A stretch of DNA of 64,000 nucleotides from Campanula takesimana (GCA_026119855.1 JAOWBW010000060.1:496001-560000); one strand, 5' to 3'; numbered from the stretch's first letter, positions 10,300 to 21,657 are shown. Notes: generated by a model not told the origin, from the letters alone. Translations and numbers: made by a program.

Positions 10300-11943
10300 T
10301 CACTTGGGATTGGTCAAGGTCAAACTGAAATCCCAGAGTTTCTTGGCCAGTTCTTGATCTTTAGCCTGTTTGTTGGTTTTGGCAATGTTGCTGTCAGCAA
10401 AATATTCACCACTAATCCCAGCAGCCTTTGGATTCAATGCCAGATAGCATGTAGTTGCTGCTCCCTGAGGAATGGTCTTGAGGAACGCTTTCAGAATCAC
10501 GTTGAACACAACTCCCATAACGGTTGAATGACGGGCAAGATTGGTTGGGATAACTCCGGGATGTAATGCATTAGCTGTTATATTCACTCCCTCTTCCTGC
10601 AAATTTTTTGTAGGAGAACGAATCAATACTAGTATACAGGGGCGAATCTACGCTCATAGATATGGGTAAGAGTGCACACACCAAAATTATATAGATTGTC
10701 TAGTTCAGAGTTAGTATTGGGTTTTTAACCTTGAAGATGACAGCATAATACAGCTTATCTTTTGCGTAGTTGAGTCTAACAAAAAATGATTTACAATGAA
10801 ATATGTGATCGAGAATATTAACTCATTTATGAAGGGGAGAAAATTACCTTGAAACGCCTTGCTAACTCATTGACATGTAGTAAACTTGCAAGCTTTGATT
10901 GCCCGTAAGCTCCAATGGTCGAGTAACTGTAAATATGATCAAGAATTAGAAAACACGCACATAATTCCTCATCTTCATCATACACAACAAAAGATTGTCC
11001 AATTTTACCTCTTTTTGTCATTTAATTTATCAAACATAATCCCTTCCTTGTAGGTCATAGAATACATCTCGGACGAAGTAATAACAATCCTTCCCTCCTT
11101 TCCGCTCTTTTGAGCAGTAGCCTTCATGGTCTCCAACAAAAGATTTGTCAAGAGGAACGGTCCGAGATGATTTGTTGCGAACTGGCTCTCAATGTTGTCT
11201 TTGGTAAGCGTGAATGGAACGCCCATAATCCCTGCATTATGACTAACCAAAGAGCCAAAAACAGCAAATTTAGTACTCCGTAAATGGTCAAGAAATCTAT
11301 AAAACAGTTAAAATCATATCGAATAATTTTCTTACACTAAGATGTTGAGGGGAAGGCCGGAGGAAATGTATTCCTTTGCGAAACTTCTAACAGATGCCTG
11401 TGAGCTGACATCTAATTGCATAATATCGATTTTGGCGGTTGGGGTTTTGGCGAGGATGCTTTCTTTCACTTTGTTAGCAGCATCGACGTTTCTGATTGCC
11501 AAGACAACATGTACACCACGCAAGGCAAGGACACGGGCAGTCTCTGCACCTAGACCACTTGTAGCTCCTGACATCACATTCAAACACATAACATAAGCAC
11601 TTCAATAAGGCAAAAGATCGACTTGAAGAAAATTGAATATAAGATGCTCGACGTAATGCCCCACAGAGAAAAAATTTCTTTTTGTGTTCTTTTCTTCGTT
11701 TCAAACAGTCTTCCCATATGGTATGAATATTAAGGATTATTTGTTGATGATCATATATACCAATCAAATAGTAATCAAAATTAAGTGCAAAATTTGACAG
11801 GGGAATCAAGAAAATCCATGAAAAGAACACAAACCTGTAATGATGGCAGTAAGGCCAGTTCCATCAACACCATTGGTAACATCCTCAGCTGTGGATTTAC
11901 CTGAAAACCCAGATTCTCCTTTGCATCCCAAAACCCACACCAT
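10300..11943 (-). CDS. SDR gene D: TIC32-like short-chain dehydrogenase, 316 aa
   Basis: Exons on the minus strand are 11835-11943, 11336-11567, 11009-11242, 10848-10926 and 10300-10596 (109/232/234/79/297 nt). The frame is open over 951 nt. TGATSGLG, HNAG, Ser171 and YGQSK are all present. Exon 1 reads SGFSGKSTAEDV, with Gly where B and C have Ala. That change creates GGTAAATC inside exon 1, a possible cryptic donor, also seen in F. The C-terminal 100 residues are the same as in B and C. A TATA box is at 12083-12090. Neighbours C and F are the same type, while E on the far side faces the other way. Substrate unknown; NADP(H) oxidoreductase by family. Confidence 0.93.
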
Positions 11944-12082
11944 TTTTTTTTATCAAAGAAAAATATCACAAGAAGAATTTGAAGAAAGAATTGAGAGAAG
12001 ACAAGGCCGTGTTTGTAGTAAAATAAAAAGACAGTAAAAGCAAGTCGTTGTGTTATGAATCTAAGATTCCCGCCATGAGAGA

Positions 12083-12090
12083 TATTTATA
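12083..12090 (-). promoter_or_regulatory. TATA box of gene D
   Basis: TATAAATA on the minus strand, 140 bp upstream of the ATG, homologous in position to those of B and C. The promoter is cut off at about 12240 by a transposon-like block. Confidence 0.7.
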
Positions 12091-12575
12091 GGAGTAAAGA
12101 GAATTAATTTATGTTTATGTGTGAAATGAGGAAATGGAAGAAGAAGCTTCAGCTTCCATACCTTGGTTTGGTCAAAGATGGCGCCTCTGACTTTATAATT
12201 AATTATTCAATTCAATAGTCTTTTCTTCAAGTCCTACCATGTCAACTTGTTGGTTTGAGTAAGACTTGACCAAACACAGGTGCCGTTGCGGGTGGGACGG
12301 TTACGGTACGGGTGCGGGTTCTAAAACCAATAACTATAACCTAACCGTGTATAACACGGTTGCGTGTATGGTTGAGACACGAGTGAAGCGGGTACGGGTC
12401 CACGGGTTTGCCCCTTTTTAAAAAAAAATAACTGTTAAATTGTTAACAGATTTCATTAAAAATCTAAAGCAATCTGTTTAAAAATTAACTGTTTTCTGTT
12501 ATTTATTTTTTCCTTTTTGATATCAATGAAAATTAACAAAATATGTTAGAACATGTTTAAAATCAATAAAAAGTA

Positions 12576-13188
12576 CTCCCTCCGTCCCGGACTAAGAGTC
12601 ATACCCCTCATTTGCACGCTTATTAAAAAATATTAGAAGTGATGTAAATGTTGTGAGTGTAAAAGTAAAGTAGGAGAGAGAATGAGTGGGATAGAATAGT
12701 GAATTGATTGGTGTTGTGAGTATAAAAGTAAAATAGGAGAGAGAATGAGTGGGGTGAATAGTAGGGATGGCCAAAACCGGTTCCGGGCCCGGTTCCGGTT
12801 CGGTAAAAGGGTGACCCTGAACCGGCCCGCGCTTACCCCGGTTCCGGTTTGGCACAATCCGGTTCCGGTTCCGGTACGGTTCCGGTCCCCCCCTTTAAAA
12901 TTATTGAAAAACAAGGGATTTTCGGTCCGGTTACAGTTCCGGTCCGGTTCGGCATATATGTGACCCTGAACCGGCCCGGATGCCTTACGGTTCCGGTTCG
13001 TCCGGTTTCCTCCCCGGTTTGCTCCGGTTCCGGGCTTTTCCGGTCCGGTTCCGGTCTGATTTTCCGGTTCCGGTTCGGTTTGGCCATCCCTAGTGAATAG
13101 TAAAGATTCTTTGCCATTTTAGGAATATGACTCTTACTCTGGGACTTACCAAAATTGAAAGTAGGACTCTTAGTCGGGACGGAGGGAG
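12576..13188. mobile_element. Stowaway-like MITE carrying a nested hAT
   Basis: The ends CTCCCTCCGTCCCGGACTAA and AGTCGGGACGGAGGGAG are inverted with TA outside. Removing the nested 331-bp element leaves about 274 bp, a normal size for the family. It resembles 19657-19931. Confidence 0.75.
12762..13092. mobile_element. Non-autonomous hAT with exact 8-bp target duplication
   Basis: The ends are TAGGGATGGCC and GGCCATCCCTA, perfect inverses. GTGAATAG flanks both sides (12754-12761 and 13093-13100), the 8-bp duplication that defines hAT insertions. The 331-bp inside is GC-rich and built from CCGGTTCCGGTTCGG motifs; GTGACCCTGAACCGGCCCG occurs twice (near 12811 and 12960). Apparent Pro/Arg-rich frames here are low-complexity artefacts. 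Confidence 0.85.
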
Positions 13189-13489
13189 TAACAGAATACG
13201 TTTAAAAATCTAACATTTTTAACAAATTATGTTGGAAAATTAACAAATTATGTTAGAAAACTAACGAAATATATAAAGCGATTGACGGTTACGGGTAAAC
13301 CGGTTAACTGTTACGGGTAAACCGGTTAACGGTTACGGGTATTTGGGATGAACAACCCGTAACCGAACCGCCCTAGCCACGGTTACAAGTAAACCCGTAA
13401 ACGGTTCTTCCACGGGTACGGTTCAAATGCGTGCGGTTCGACGGGTTGTTACGGGTGCGGGTCCGGGTTGACCACGTCTACCCATTCTG

Positions 13490-14106
13490 CCAAAATGATA
13501 AAGGAGGGGCAAACTTCAAGTACTCCCTAAACTATATACAAACATAACATTAAACCCCTGAATTTCCAACTCATGGGACTCAATAAAACTTAACAGAGTT
13601 AACGAATCCGTTAAAAGTCACATTTACCGGTACAGGTTAAAACTGAGAGATGAGACTGAAGATGAGAAAGTCAGTGAAAGTGAAACGCATATGCTGTCAC
13701 CCTCAGTTAATCAAGACAAATGGTGGATAAATAAGATTTTAAGCAGTTAACAAATGTTACCGGTAGTCATCAGCACTTAATATCCGTCATAAAAATGGTT
13801 AATTTAATTGTGCCGTGTCAAATAAAAGGCATAGAAAATTGACATTTCGATTAATAAGTCAATGGTCCAACTCATAAATTTCTAAGTCATGGCGCCATCA
13901 CACTTGAAATGGTCCAAATGAGGCTTCTTTTCTTATATGTTCTCACTCCTGTATATACCTGCTCCAAGTTTTTTGTTCTGCATTCTGTATTACAAACACT
14001 GTTTTGTCTTGTTTTATTTTTGTGCTTTAGTATTTGTATTGATCTCTTGAAAATTTGCGAGAAATTTTACATCCGCGTTCAAATATATTTTGTCGAGTGA
14101 ATTAAA
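13490..14106 (+). promoter_or_regulatory. Upstream region of gene E
   Basis: No coding frame is recognised. A TATATA at 13952-13957 lies about 155 bp before the ATG of gene E and is the best TATA candidate. The rest is anonymous AT-rich DNA. Confidence 0.4.
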
Positions 14107-16080
14107 ATGGTGCTTCTTTTCGGATACAAAGGACCGTCTGGCTTTTCAGCTAAATCCACTGCTGAGGATGTTACTGAAGGAATCAATGGAACTGGCCTCA
14201 CTGCCATTATTACAGGTTCTACTATTTTGATCCAATTTCTAAATATATTTTTTTTAAAGTTGGTACTCTTAATCGCCTTGTATTTATATTAAACGCAAAA
14301 AATAATCTTTTGTTCTCGTTTTTTTGTCTTTGATAGTAGTGTTATATGTTATTTTTAGGACCTACAAGTGGTATCGGCCAAGAAACTGCTCGTGTCCTTG
14401 CTTTACGTGGTGTCCATGTCGTTATGGCAGTGAGAAATATAGATTCTGGTAGAATAATTAAACACGCCTTCTCAAAGGAAATGCCTGATGCTAAAGTCGA
14501 TGTTATGGTATTAGATATCAGCTCACAAGCATCTGTCAGAAAGTTTGCGTCAGAGTTCATTTCCTCCGGTCTCCCTTTGAACATACTCATGTAAGAATTT
14601 AAAGACGATGTTTTTATTTCCCTTGTTAAGACCTTGAAATCTCATCTCTATTTCCGTTGATTTTCAAGTTGGAAATTCGCCCCAAACTAAAATTGTTGCC
14701 CTTGATGTTGGCAGTCTTAATGCAGGAACTCTGGCTCCTCCATATACACTTTCCAAGGACGACATAGAAATGCAATTCGCAACGAACTACTTAGGTATGA
14801 TTTACAAGTCATATTGTAATCCCTCCGTCCCAAAATGAATGTCCAAAAAGTTTTCAAATTTTCTTTTGATCTTGATCAAGAGCAAATTTGGCTTCTTTTT
14901 TTTCTAAGACATTCATTTTGGGACGGAGGTAGTACGTATCTGCAAATGAAGGGCATAAGCGTCATCAGAGTTGTTTGTAAGAGTCTAATATGATGTGCTT
15001 ATGGCAGACAATTTGTTGATAATTTTTCAGGACACTTTCTCTTGACAAATCTTTTGTTGGAGACGATGAAAAACACAGCACGTAAAAGCAGAATAGAGGG
15101 AAGGATTGTTAGTGTTTCCTCTGAACTTCATAAGAGTTCGTACATGGAAGGAATTCGTTTTGACAAAATAAATGATAAAGCGAGGTAGAAAGATCCTTAT
15201 TAATTTGAAATGAAATAAGTTATAAATAATTTATGTTTTTCCTGATTATTGGAACTACTTTGCAGTTACCGGCCCATGGCAGCATACGGTCAATCAGCTC
15301 TTGCAAAAGTAATCCATACCACTGAACTTGCAAGGCGTTTAAGGGTACGTAAATCACCTTCTTTGATCTTTTCCCACATCAGTTATCCACAATTGACCAT
15401 TTCTATATTTATTCTAAAGCATGTATGATGGAGAAACTATTACCGTCCCAAATGTTCAATTTTTGTAAGCTCCATGTATAATCTTACTGAATTCTTGAGT
15501 CATTTTCTAAAATTTTCAGGAAGAAAGGGTGGAGATAACTGCGAATTCATTACATCCTGGAGTTATCGCTACCAATATTGGTCGTCACTCAACATTTATG
15601 GCAGGTAATAATGATCTTGCATACTTGTCGATGGGCTCAATATACTCTGATTTTAAAAAAAAAAAAAAAAACAAGTTCTAGACGGTCTGATACTAAAAGA
15701 TTATTGTCCAACTTGTTTGTGACAGTCGTCTTCAATGGCCTACTCAGAAACGTGCTCAAAAGTATTCCACAGGTTCGTTGTCCTCCATTAATTTGCTGTT
15801 TTATATTTTCATTTCCAGAAAAGTGGACATATATTTTTTATTTAAACGCATACATGCAGCTGAGCTGACTATATACATACTGTTGTGGTTCCAGGGTGCA
15901 GCGACGACGTGTTATTTGGCATTGAATTCACAAGTGAAGGGGGTTAGTGGTGAATATTTTGCAGATAGTAACATATCAGTAATGAGCAGACAAGGCAAAG
16001 ATCCAGGAATGGCTAAAAAACTATGGGATATCAGTATCAGCATGACTAATACCAGGTGGACCGCCAAATCCAGGAGATGA
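14107..16080 (+). CDS. SDR gene E: TIC32-like protein, 323 aa, catalytic Lys missing
   Basis: Eight exons: 14107-14215, 14359-14590, 14715-14794, 15031-15184, 15266-15344, 15520-15604, 15726-15772 and 15895-16080, in total 972 nt and open. It retains all seven introns of the ancestral layout. TGPTSGIG (36-43) binds the nucleotide, and LNAG is at 115-118. SVSSE holds the active-site Ser. The active-site block is YGQSA at 199-203, with alanine where lysine should be, the same change as in gene A. The C-terminus is seven residues longer than in its relatives and basic (RWTAKSRR). A MITE sits in intron 3. The open frame with a lost catalytic residue suggests a non-catalytic or altered role. Confidence 0.9.
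14819..14932. mobile_element. Short MITE in intron 3 of gene E
   Basis: The ends TCCCTCCGTCCCAAAATGAA and TTCATTTTGGGACGGAGGTAG are inverted. It is about 114 bp and close to 16611-16714. Confidence 0.7.
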
Positions 16081-16610
16081 CGCTTTCATTGACCAGATAA
16101 AACTCGATTGAAGTATATATATTCTTGATTTTTTTAAAATTTTTTTTTTTTTTTGGGGGACGGGAATTAGTATAGATAATCATAATCTTTTGTTTGTGAT
16201 TATGAAAAATGCATAATGTATAGAAACTAGAAAGGCTTAATGGTCTTTATTCATTCTTTGTGACATAACTGTGCTCAATGGAGAGTGTTCCGTTGGATCA
16301 TTTAGTTAAAGTCAACTGAGCCATCACCCTTGACCAGATCCAGATTTCCTAAAGTAAGGCATTAAATAGAAGAAACTTCTTTATCAATTGATTTTAAGTT
16401 TTTGATATTTCTATTTTCTTGGTTCGAAAAAAAAAAAAAAAAGTATTTCCTGAAAGATGTTGCACTGTTAAAAAGAAAAAAAGAAAGAAAGAAAGATAAT
16501 GCAGGAAAAACACCCACAATAAACCAGAGAATGTGAGAAAGAATTGTATAAATAAATAGTTACAAAGAAACACAAAACCACCAAGCCCAGTCTTTGTTGC
16601 TGATATTTTA

Positions 16611-16714
16611 CTACCTCCGTCCCAAAATGTATCTCCAAAAACATACCTACAAATTTCTATTGATCAAGGGCAACTTTAAAATTTTCTTAGACATTCATTT
16701 TGGGACGGAAGGAG
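16611..16714. mobile_element. Short Stowaway-like MITE
   Basis: The ends CTACCTCCGTCCCAAAATG and CATTTTGGGACGGAAGGAG are inverted with TA outside. It is 104 bp. Confidence 0.7.
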
Positions 16715-16869
16715 TACTATAAATGCATCATACAAAACATTACTCCAAAAAACTCTTCTACATTAACTTGTACACACATAATGAAAGGCTTCCCAAAAAT
16801 GATGGTCACACAGCTTCAAGGAGAGCCTTAATCAAACTCAACCCCCCCTTTACATAGAACTGGTCAAGG

Positions 16870-16955
16870 TCAGAAATCCCACAATTTCTTTGCCAGATGT
16901 GGATCTTTAGCATCTTCGCTCGGTTCGGAGATGTTACTGTGGGCAATTTCCCCAA
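16870..16955 (-). pseudogene. Relic of an SDR last exon
   Basis: On the minus strand the frame reads GEIAHSNISEPSEDAKDPHL then AKKLWDF and a stop. This is a diverged and truncated copy of the SDR C-terminal segment (compare GEYFSDSNIAKPSSQAKDSD in gene G). No upstream exon is recognised beside it. It is a third event besides genes E and F. Confidence 0.75.
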
Positions 16956-17380
16956 TAAATTACGTTAAAGATGAGGTGGTAGTCTTATGCTATCAACAAT
17001 GCAGGATTTCATTCATATTTTTGAAAAATGTTTCTGCTTTCTACCTCCGTTCCAATAATAAGTGTCGCAGCAAACTTTTTATGGAATATATTCTACTTGT
17101 TTGTAGACTGCTTGCATAAGTTAGCTAATACGAAGTAGTATTAATTATTGACACGTTGAATACATAAAAGAACACCATTTCTATTGCTTATTGCTGATAT
17201 GTTACAACAAATTTGCGCCAATATAACCTACCAAACATTATACTACACACTACACCAAAAACATAACACTCGCAAAGAAAAAAATTATGCACACAAAGCA
17301 AAAAAAGGTATGCAACAAATTAAACATTCAGAAAGCTAGAAAGAGGCGACGTTTCAGTCAAGTTGAGATCCCCGGTCGGG

Positions 17381-19125
17381 TTACTTGGGATTGGTCAAAG
17401 TCAAACTGAAATCCCAGAGTTTCTTGGCCAGTTCTTGATCTTTAGCCTGTTTGTTGGTTTTGGCAATGTTGCTGTCTGCAAAATATTCACCGCTGATCCC
17501 AGCAGCCTTTGGATTTAAAGCGAGATAGCATGTAGTTGCTGCTCCCTGAGGAATGGTCTTGAGGAACACTTTCAGAATCACGTTGAATACAACTCCCATA
17601 ACGGTTGAATGGCGGGCAAGATTGGTTGGGATAACTCCAGGATGTAATGCATTAGCTGTTATATTCACTCCCTCTTCCTGCAAATTTATTGTAGGAAAAT
17701 GAATCAATACTAGTATAGTATAGTCTCGTGAAGATGACTACATACAAATTATCAATAAATTATTTTTCGCGTATTTGAATGAAAATCAGATAACTTTGTG
17801 TCCAACAAAAATGATATGCAATGAAATATATGATCTAGGATGATAATTAATTTATGCAGAAGATGAAATTACCTTCAAGCGCCTTGCTAGCTCATTAGCA
17901 TGTAGTAAGCTTGCAAGCTTGGATTGCCCGTAAGCTCCAATGGCCGAGTAACTGTAAATTAATATGATCACAAGTTAGAACAAGCATAACATAGTGTTCC
18001 TCATTTTCCTTAAGTACAACAAAAAGATTGTCGTCCTGTTTTTACCTCTGTTTGTCATTTAGTTTGTCAAACATAATTCCTTCCTTGTAAGTCATTGAAT
18101 ACATATCGGAAGAAGTAATAACAATCCTTCCTTCTTTTCCGCTTTTTTGAGCAGTAGTCTTCATGGTCTCCAACAAAAGATTAGTCAAGAGGAAAGGTCC
18201 TAGATGGTTTGTTGCGAATTGACTCTCAATGTTGTCTTTGGTAAGCGTGAACGGAACCCCCATAATCCCTGCGTTATGACTAACAAAATACCAAAAAGAC
18301 AACAAATTTAGTCTTAAATTGATCAAGAAATCTATTATAGACAAAATCAAATACAGACAATTTAATTTGCTTACACTAAGATGTTGAGGGGAAGGCCAGA
18401 GGAAATGTATTCCTTTGCAAAACTTCTAACTGATTCCTGTGAGCTGACATCTAATTGCATAATATCGATTTTCGCATTTGGGGTTTTCACGAGGATGCCT
18501 TCTTTCACTTTGTTAGCAGCATCGACGTTTCTGATTGCCAGAACAACATGTACACCACGCAAGGCTAGGACACGAGCAGTCTCTGCGCCTAGACCACTTG
18601 TAGCTCCTGAAGTCACATGACAATACATAACATGAGCACTTCAATAAGGCAAAAGAGCCACTTGACATAACATCAAAAAAAAAAAAAAAAAATATATAGA
18701 AGACCCCTTTGGCCTCAAGGACGGTTTTCAAAATTAGTCAGTCTGATTTGAAAAGGTTTAACTAATAAGGTTGCTCCTTACATAAGAAAGATGCTAGGTA
18801 GTTAAAATTGAATCTAAGGTGCTCGACAATATGCCCCAACGAGAAAAAAAATAATATTCAGACTCCTTCACAGATTTTATAACAATCTTCCCATATGGTA
18901 AGTATGAATAAGAAGCTTTCTTAGTTGAGAATCCAACAAAACCATCAAAGAATAAGGAAATTAAGTGCAAAAAACTTGACAAGAAAATCGAGTAAATCCA
19001 CTATAAGAACACATACCTGTAATGATGGCGGTAAGGCCAGTTCCATCAACACCGTTGGTAACATCCTCAGCTGTGGATTTACCTGAAAACCCAGAATCTC
19101 CTTTGCATCCCAAAACCCACACCAT
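17381..19125 (-). CDS. SDR gene F: TIC32-like short-chain dehydrogenase, 316 aa
   Basis: Exons on the minus strand are 19017-19125, 18375-18606, 18046-18279, 17873-17951 and 17381-17677 (109/232/234/79/297 nt). The frame is intact over 951 nt and the exon layout equals that of B, C and D. TGATSGLG (36-43), HNAG (115-118) and YGQSK (199-203) are present. It differs slightly from its sisters (VKTPNAKID, SQESVRSF, YSAIGAYGQSK, LKVFLKTI). Its promoter is unlike the B/C/D promoter, so it left that group before the latest duplications. A TATA-like box lies at 19243-19250. A probable NADP(H)-dependent oxidoreductase of unknown substrate. Confidence 0.93.
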
Positions 19126-19242
19126 TTTTGTTTAAATACAGAAAGTCAAAGAAAGATTTCAAGAAAATATTCAAAGCACAGAGACTAGAGAAAAGATTAT
19201 GAAAACTGTTTGAATTGTGATGATTAGAAAAGATGAAGCTGC

Positions 19243-19250
19243 AATTTATA
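19243..19250 (-). promoter_or_regulatory. TATA-like box of gene F
   Basis: TATAAATT on the minus strand, about 120 bp upstream of the ATG, similar in spacing to the other SDR promoters but in unrelated flanking sequence. Confidence 0.55.
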
Positions 19251-19656
19251 GTGGAGTGAAGGCTTGACTTTTTCAGTAATTTGTGTTTCGGGTTTTCTTG
19301 TGACAAGCGTAAGATCATGGGAAGCCGTCAAAATGGCCGTGTTCAGGGGGAAAATATGAATCCGGTCAAAAGTCTGCCAGCCGCCTACACATGTACTTGG
19401 AAGTCCCTGAAGTTTCATAAAATGCTACTCCCTCCGGGGCCAGGAACCGCTCAACCCAATTTGCTTCACCTCTCCACCCAACGGCTAAGATGGAGGCCAC
19501 ATACACACACAAATCAGGAGCGGTCAAGATAGCTCCCACTTTTGTGGGTCCCACCGAATTTGGCTCCATCTGAACCGTTGGGTGTAGGAAAAATGAGGTG
19601 GATTCAATCTCCACCATTGGGTGGAGCTAACTCCTTGGTGGAGCAGTTCGAAATCC

Positions 19657-19931
19657 CTCCCTCCGTCCCAGAGTAAGAGTCATACTTTCCATTTTGGTAC
19701 GTCCCAGAGTAAGAGTCTTATTCCTAAAATGGCAAAGAATCTTTACTATTCACCTCACTCATTCTCTCTCCTACTTTACTTTTATATTCACAACATCAAT
19801 CAATTCACTATTCTCTCCCACTCATTTTCTCTCCTACTTTACTTTTACACTCACAACATTTACATCACTTCCAATATTTATTAATAAGCGTGCAAATGAG
19901 GGGTATGACTCTTACTCCGGGACGGAAGGAG
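19657..19931. mobile_element. Stowaway-like MITE
   Basis: The ends CTCCCTCCGTCCCAGAGTAA and TTACTCCGGGACGGAAGGAG are inverted. It is 275 bp. Just to its left (19430-19650) lies another imperfect inverted pair (CCACCCAACGG / CCATTGGGTGG). Confidence 0.7.
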
Positions 19932-20046
19932 TAATAATTTCCATGAATTTCAGGTAGTTTTTTTTTTCTTTTTTTTTTTTTGTGAAAAAATGTGGACCTA
20001 AAACCATGTCTTAATGGAAACATTTTTGTTATCACACCCTCATTGA

Positions 20047-21236
20047 TTATTTTGGCCAAATTACATTTTACACCCCCAAAGTATCCACCGATCCCCACTT
20101 TGCACCCCGTTTGAAAAGTCAGTCTGTTTGGTACCTAAACTTCCAAATTTTCCCACTTTGCACCCTAGCACTAACAAATGTTAGAAAATTTAACAGAATA
20201 GGTAACGAATGGACTATTTTGTAATATTTATTAGTTTTTATGGGTCAAAATGCAAACTTTTAAATATTAAGTACTAAAAAATTATTTCTTTTTCCAAATA
20301 TTTAACATTATCTTAAATCTTAAATAATTAATATTTCTTGAAAATAATACAATTTTTTATGCTAAAATTTTTTTAAAAAAAATAAATAAAAAATATTACG
20401 GTTTTTTTTTAATAAAATATTTAAAAATTAAATATTTTTTCTAAAAAAACATTGTAATGTCTTATTTATATTTTTAAAAAATATAATATAAAACTTTTAA
20501 ATTGTAATTTTTGTAATAATTTTATTTTTTTAAAAAAATAAAACATTATAGCGTTTATTTTTTTAAAAAAATACTCCCTCCGTCCCAGTTTAAGGTTCTT
20601 ACTTTCCTTTTTGGTATGTCCTTGTTTAAAATAATATTGTACTTTTTTTGAAAAAAAATACAATATTTTTCTAAAATAAAAAAACGCTATAATGTTTTAT
20701 TTTTTTTAAAAAAAATAAAATTCTTACAAAAATTACAATTTAAAAGTTTTATTTTATATTTTTTTAAAATATAAATAAAACTTTACAATGTTTTTTTAGA
20801 AAAAAATTCTATATTTTTAAAATATTTTTATTTAAAAAAAACATAATTAATTTTTAGTTTTATTAAAAAAATAAATTTCATTTTTTTAGACAAAATAATT
20901 TCATATTTTTTAAAAAAAATTAGCATAAAATTAGTATTATTTTTAAGAAGTATTAATTATTTAAGATTTAAGATAATGTTAAATATTTGGAAAATAAATA
21001 AATTTTTAGTACTTAATATTTAAAACTTTGCATTTTGACCCTTAAAAACTAATAAGCATTACAAAATAATCCATTCGTTACCTATTCCGTTAAATTTTCT
21101 AACATTCGTTAGTGCTGGGGTGCAAAGTGGGAAAATTTGAAAGTTTAGGTACCAAACAGACTGACTTTTCAAACGGGGGTGCAAAGTGGGAATCGATGAA
21201 TACTTTGGGGGTAAAATTCAATTTGGCCGATTATTT
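20047..21236. repeat. 1.2-kb inverted repeat (foldback hairpin)
   Basis: The left arm (about 20047-20575) reappears as its reverse complement in the right arm (about 20640-21236). Matching landmarks are TTTGGCCAAATTA with its inverse AATTTGGCC; CACCCCCAAAGTA with TACTTTGGGGGT; GTCAGTCTGTTTGGTACCTA with TAGGTACCAAACAGACTGAC; and CACTTTGCACCC with GGGTGCAAAGTG. The arms are about 530-590 bp and nearly identical in their outer halves. The centre carries a MITE end (CTCCCTCCGTCCCAGTTTAA, 20574 on). A transcript through it would fold into a long double-stranded RNA. Confidence 0.85.
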
Positions 21237-21410
21237 ATTATCCGTTAGTCCAACCTGAATAACTCAGGTATGTCAGTGTTGCTTGTATTTTCTGCGTCTT
21301 ATAGTTAGTCGTATTAGCTCTTAAAGGAAGATGGATTCTAGCTGATTTTCTTACAACTACTTGTCAACATTGGTTTTTTAGAAGCTTCAAAGGCTACTGA
21401 TTGGAGTATA

Positions 21411-21657
21411 TTCCCTCCGTCTCAAAACAAACTTTTTATAGAATGTTAAAAACGGAAAATAAAGAAAGATGCTGGAAAAGTAGGTGGTGTTAGTGGCAAG
21501 GAGAGAGAAAGTATGGTAGTGAATAGTAAGTGGATAGTGATTGTGAGTGGGAAAGAGAAAGAAGGTGGAGAAAATCTTTTTCATCTTGGGCAAATGAGAA
21601 TTTTCAATGAGACGCTTAAAATAGCAAAATAAGAAGTTTGTTTTGGGATAGAGGGAA
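21411..21657. mobile_element. Stowaway-like MITE
   Basis: The ends TTCCCTCCGTCTCAAAACAA and TTGTTTTGGGATAGAGGGAA are inverted. It is about 247 bp. Confidence 0.65.

Larger units (their letters stand above)
12246..13482. mobile_element. Outer hAT-like element rich in GGTTACGG motifs
   Basis: Both ends (about 12280-12420 and 13280-13480) are dense in GGTTACGG/ACGGGTAAAC motifs. The outermost bases AGACTTGACCAA and TTGACCACGTCT are imperfect inverses (9 of 12). Clustered subterminal motifs are typical of non-autonomous hAT elements. No clear target duplication was found. It contains the MITE at 12576-13188. Confidence 0.45.
16081..17380. other. Intergenic E-F (3' flanks face each other)
   Basis: Holds poly-T and poly-A runs, the MITE at 16611-16714 and an SDR relic at 16870-16955. 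The rest is unremarkable AT-rich DNA. Confidence 0.6.

Noticed and set aside
12592..13117. Several overlapping Pro/Arg/Glu-rich open frames on both strands
   Set aside because: They come from the CCGGTTCCGG simple repeats inside a hAT element, with no start context or splice support.
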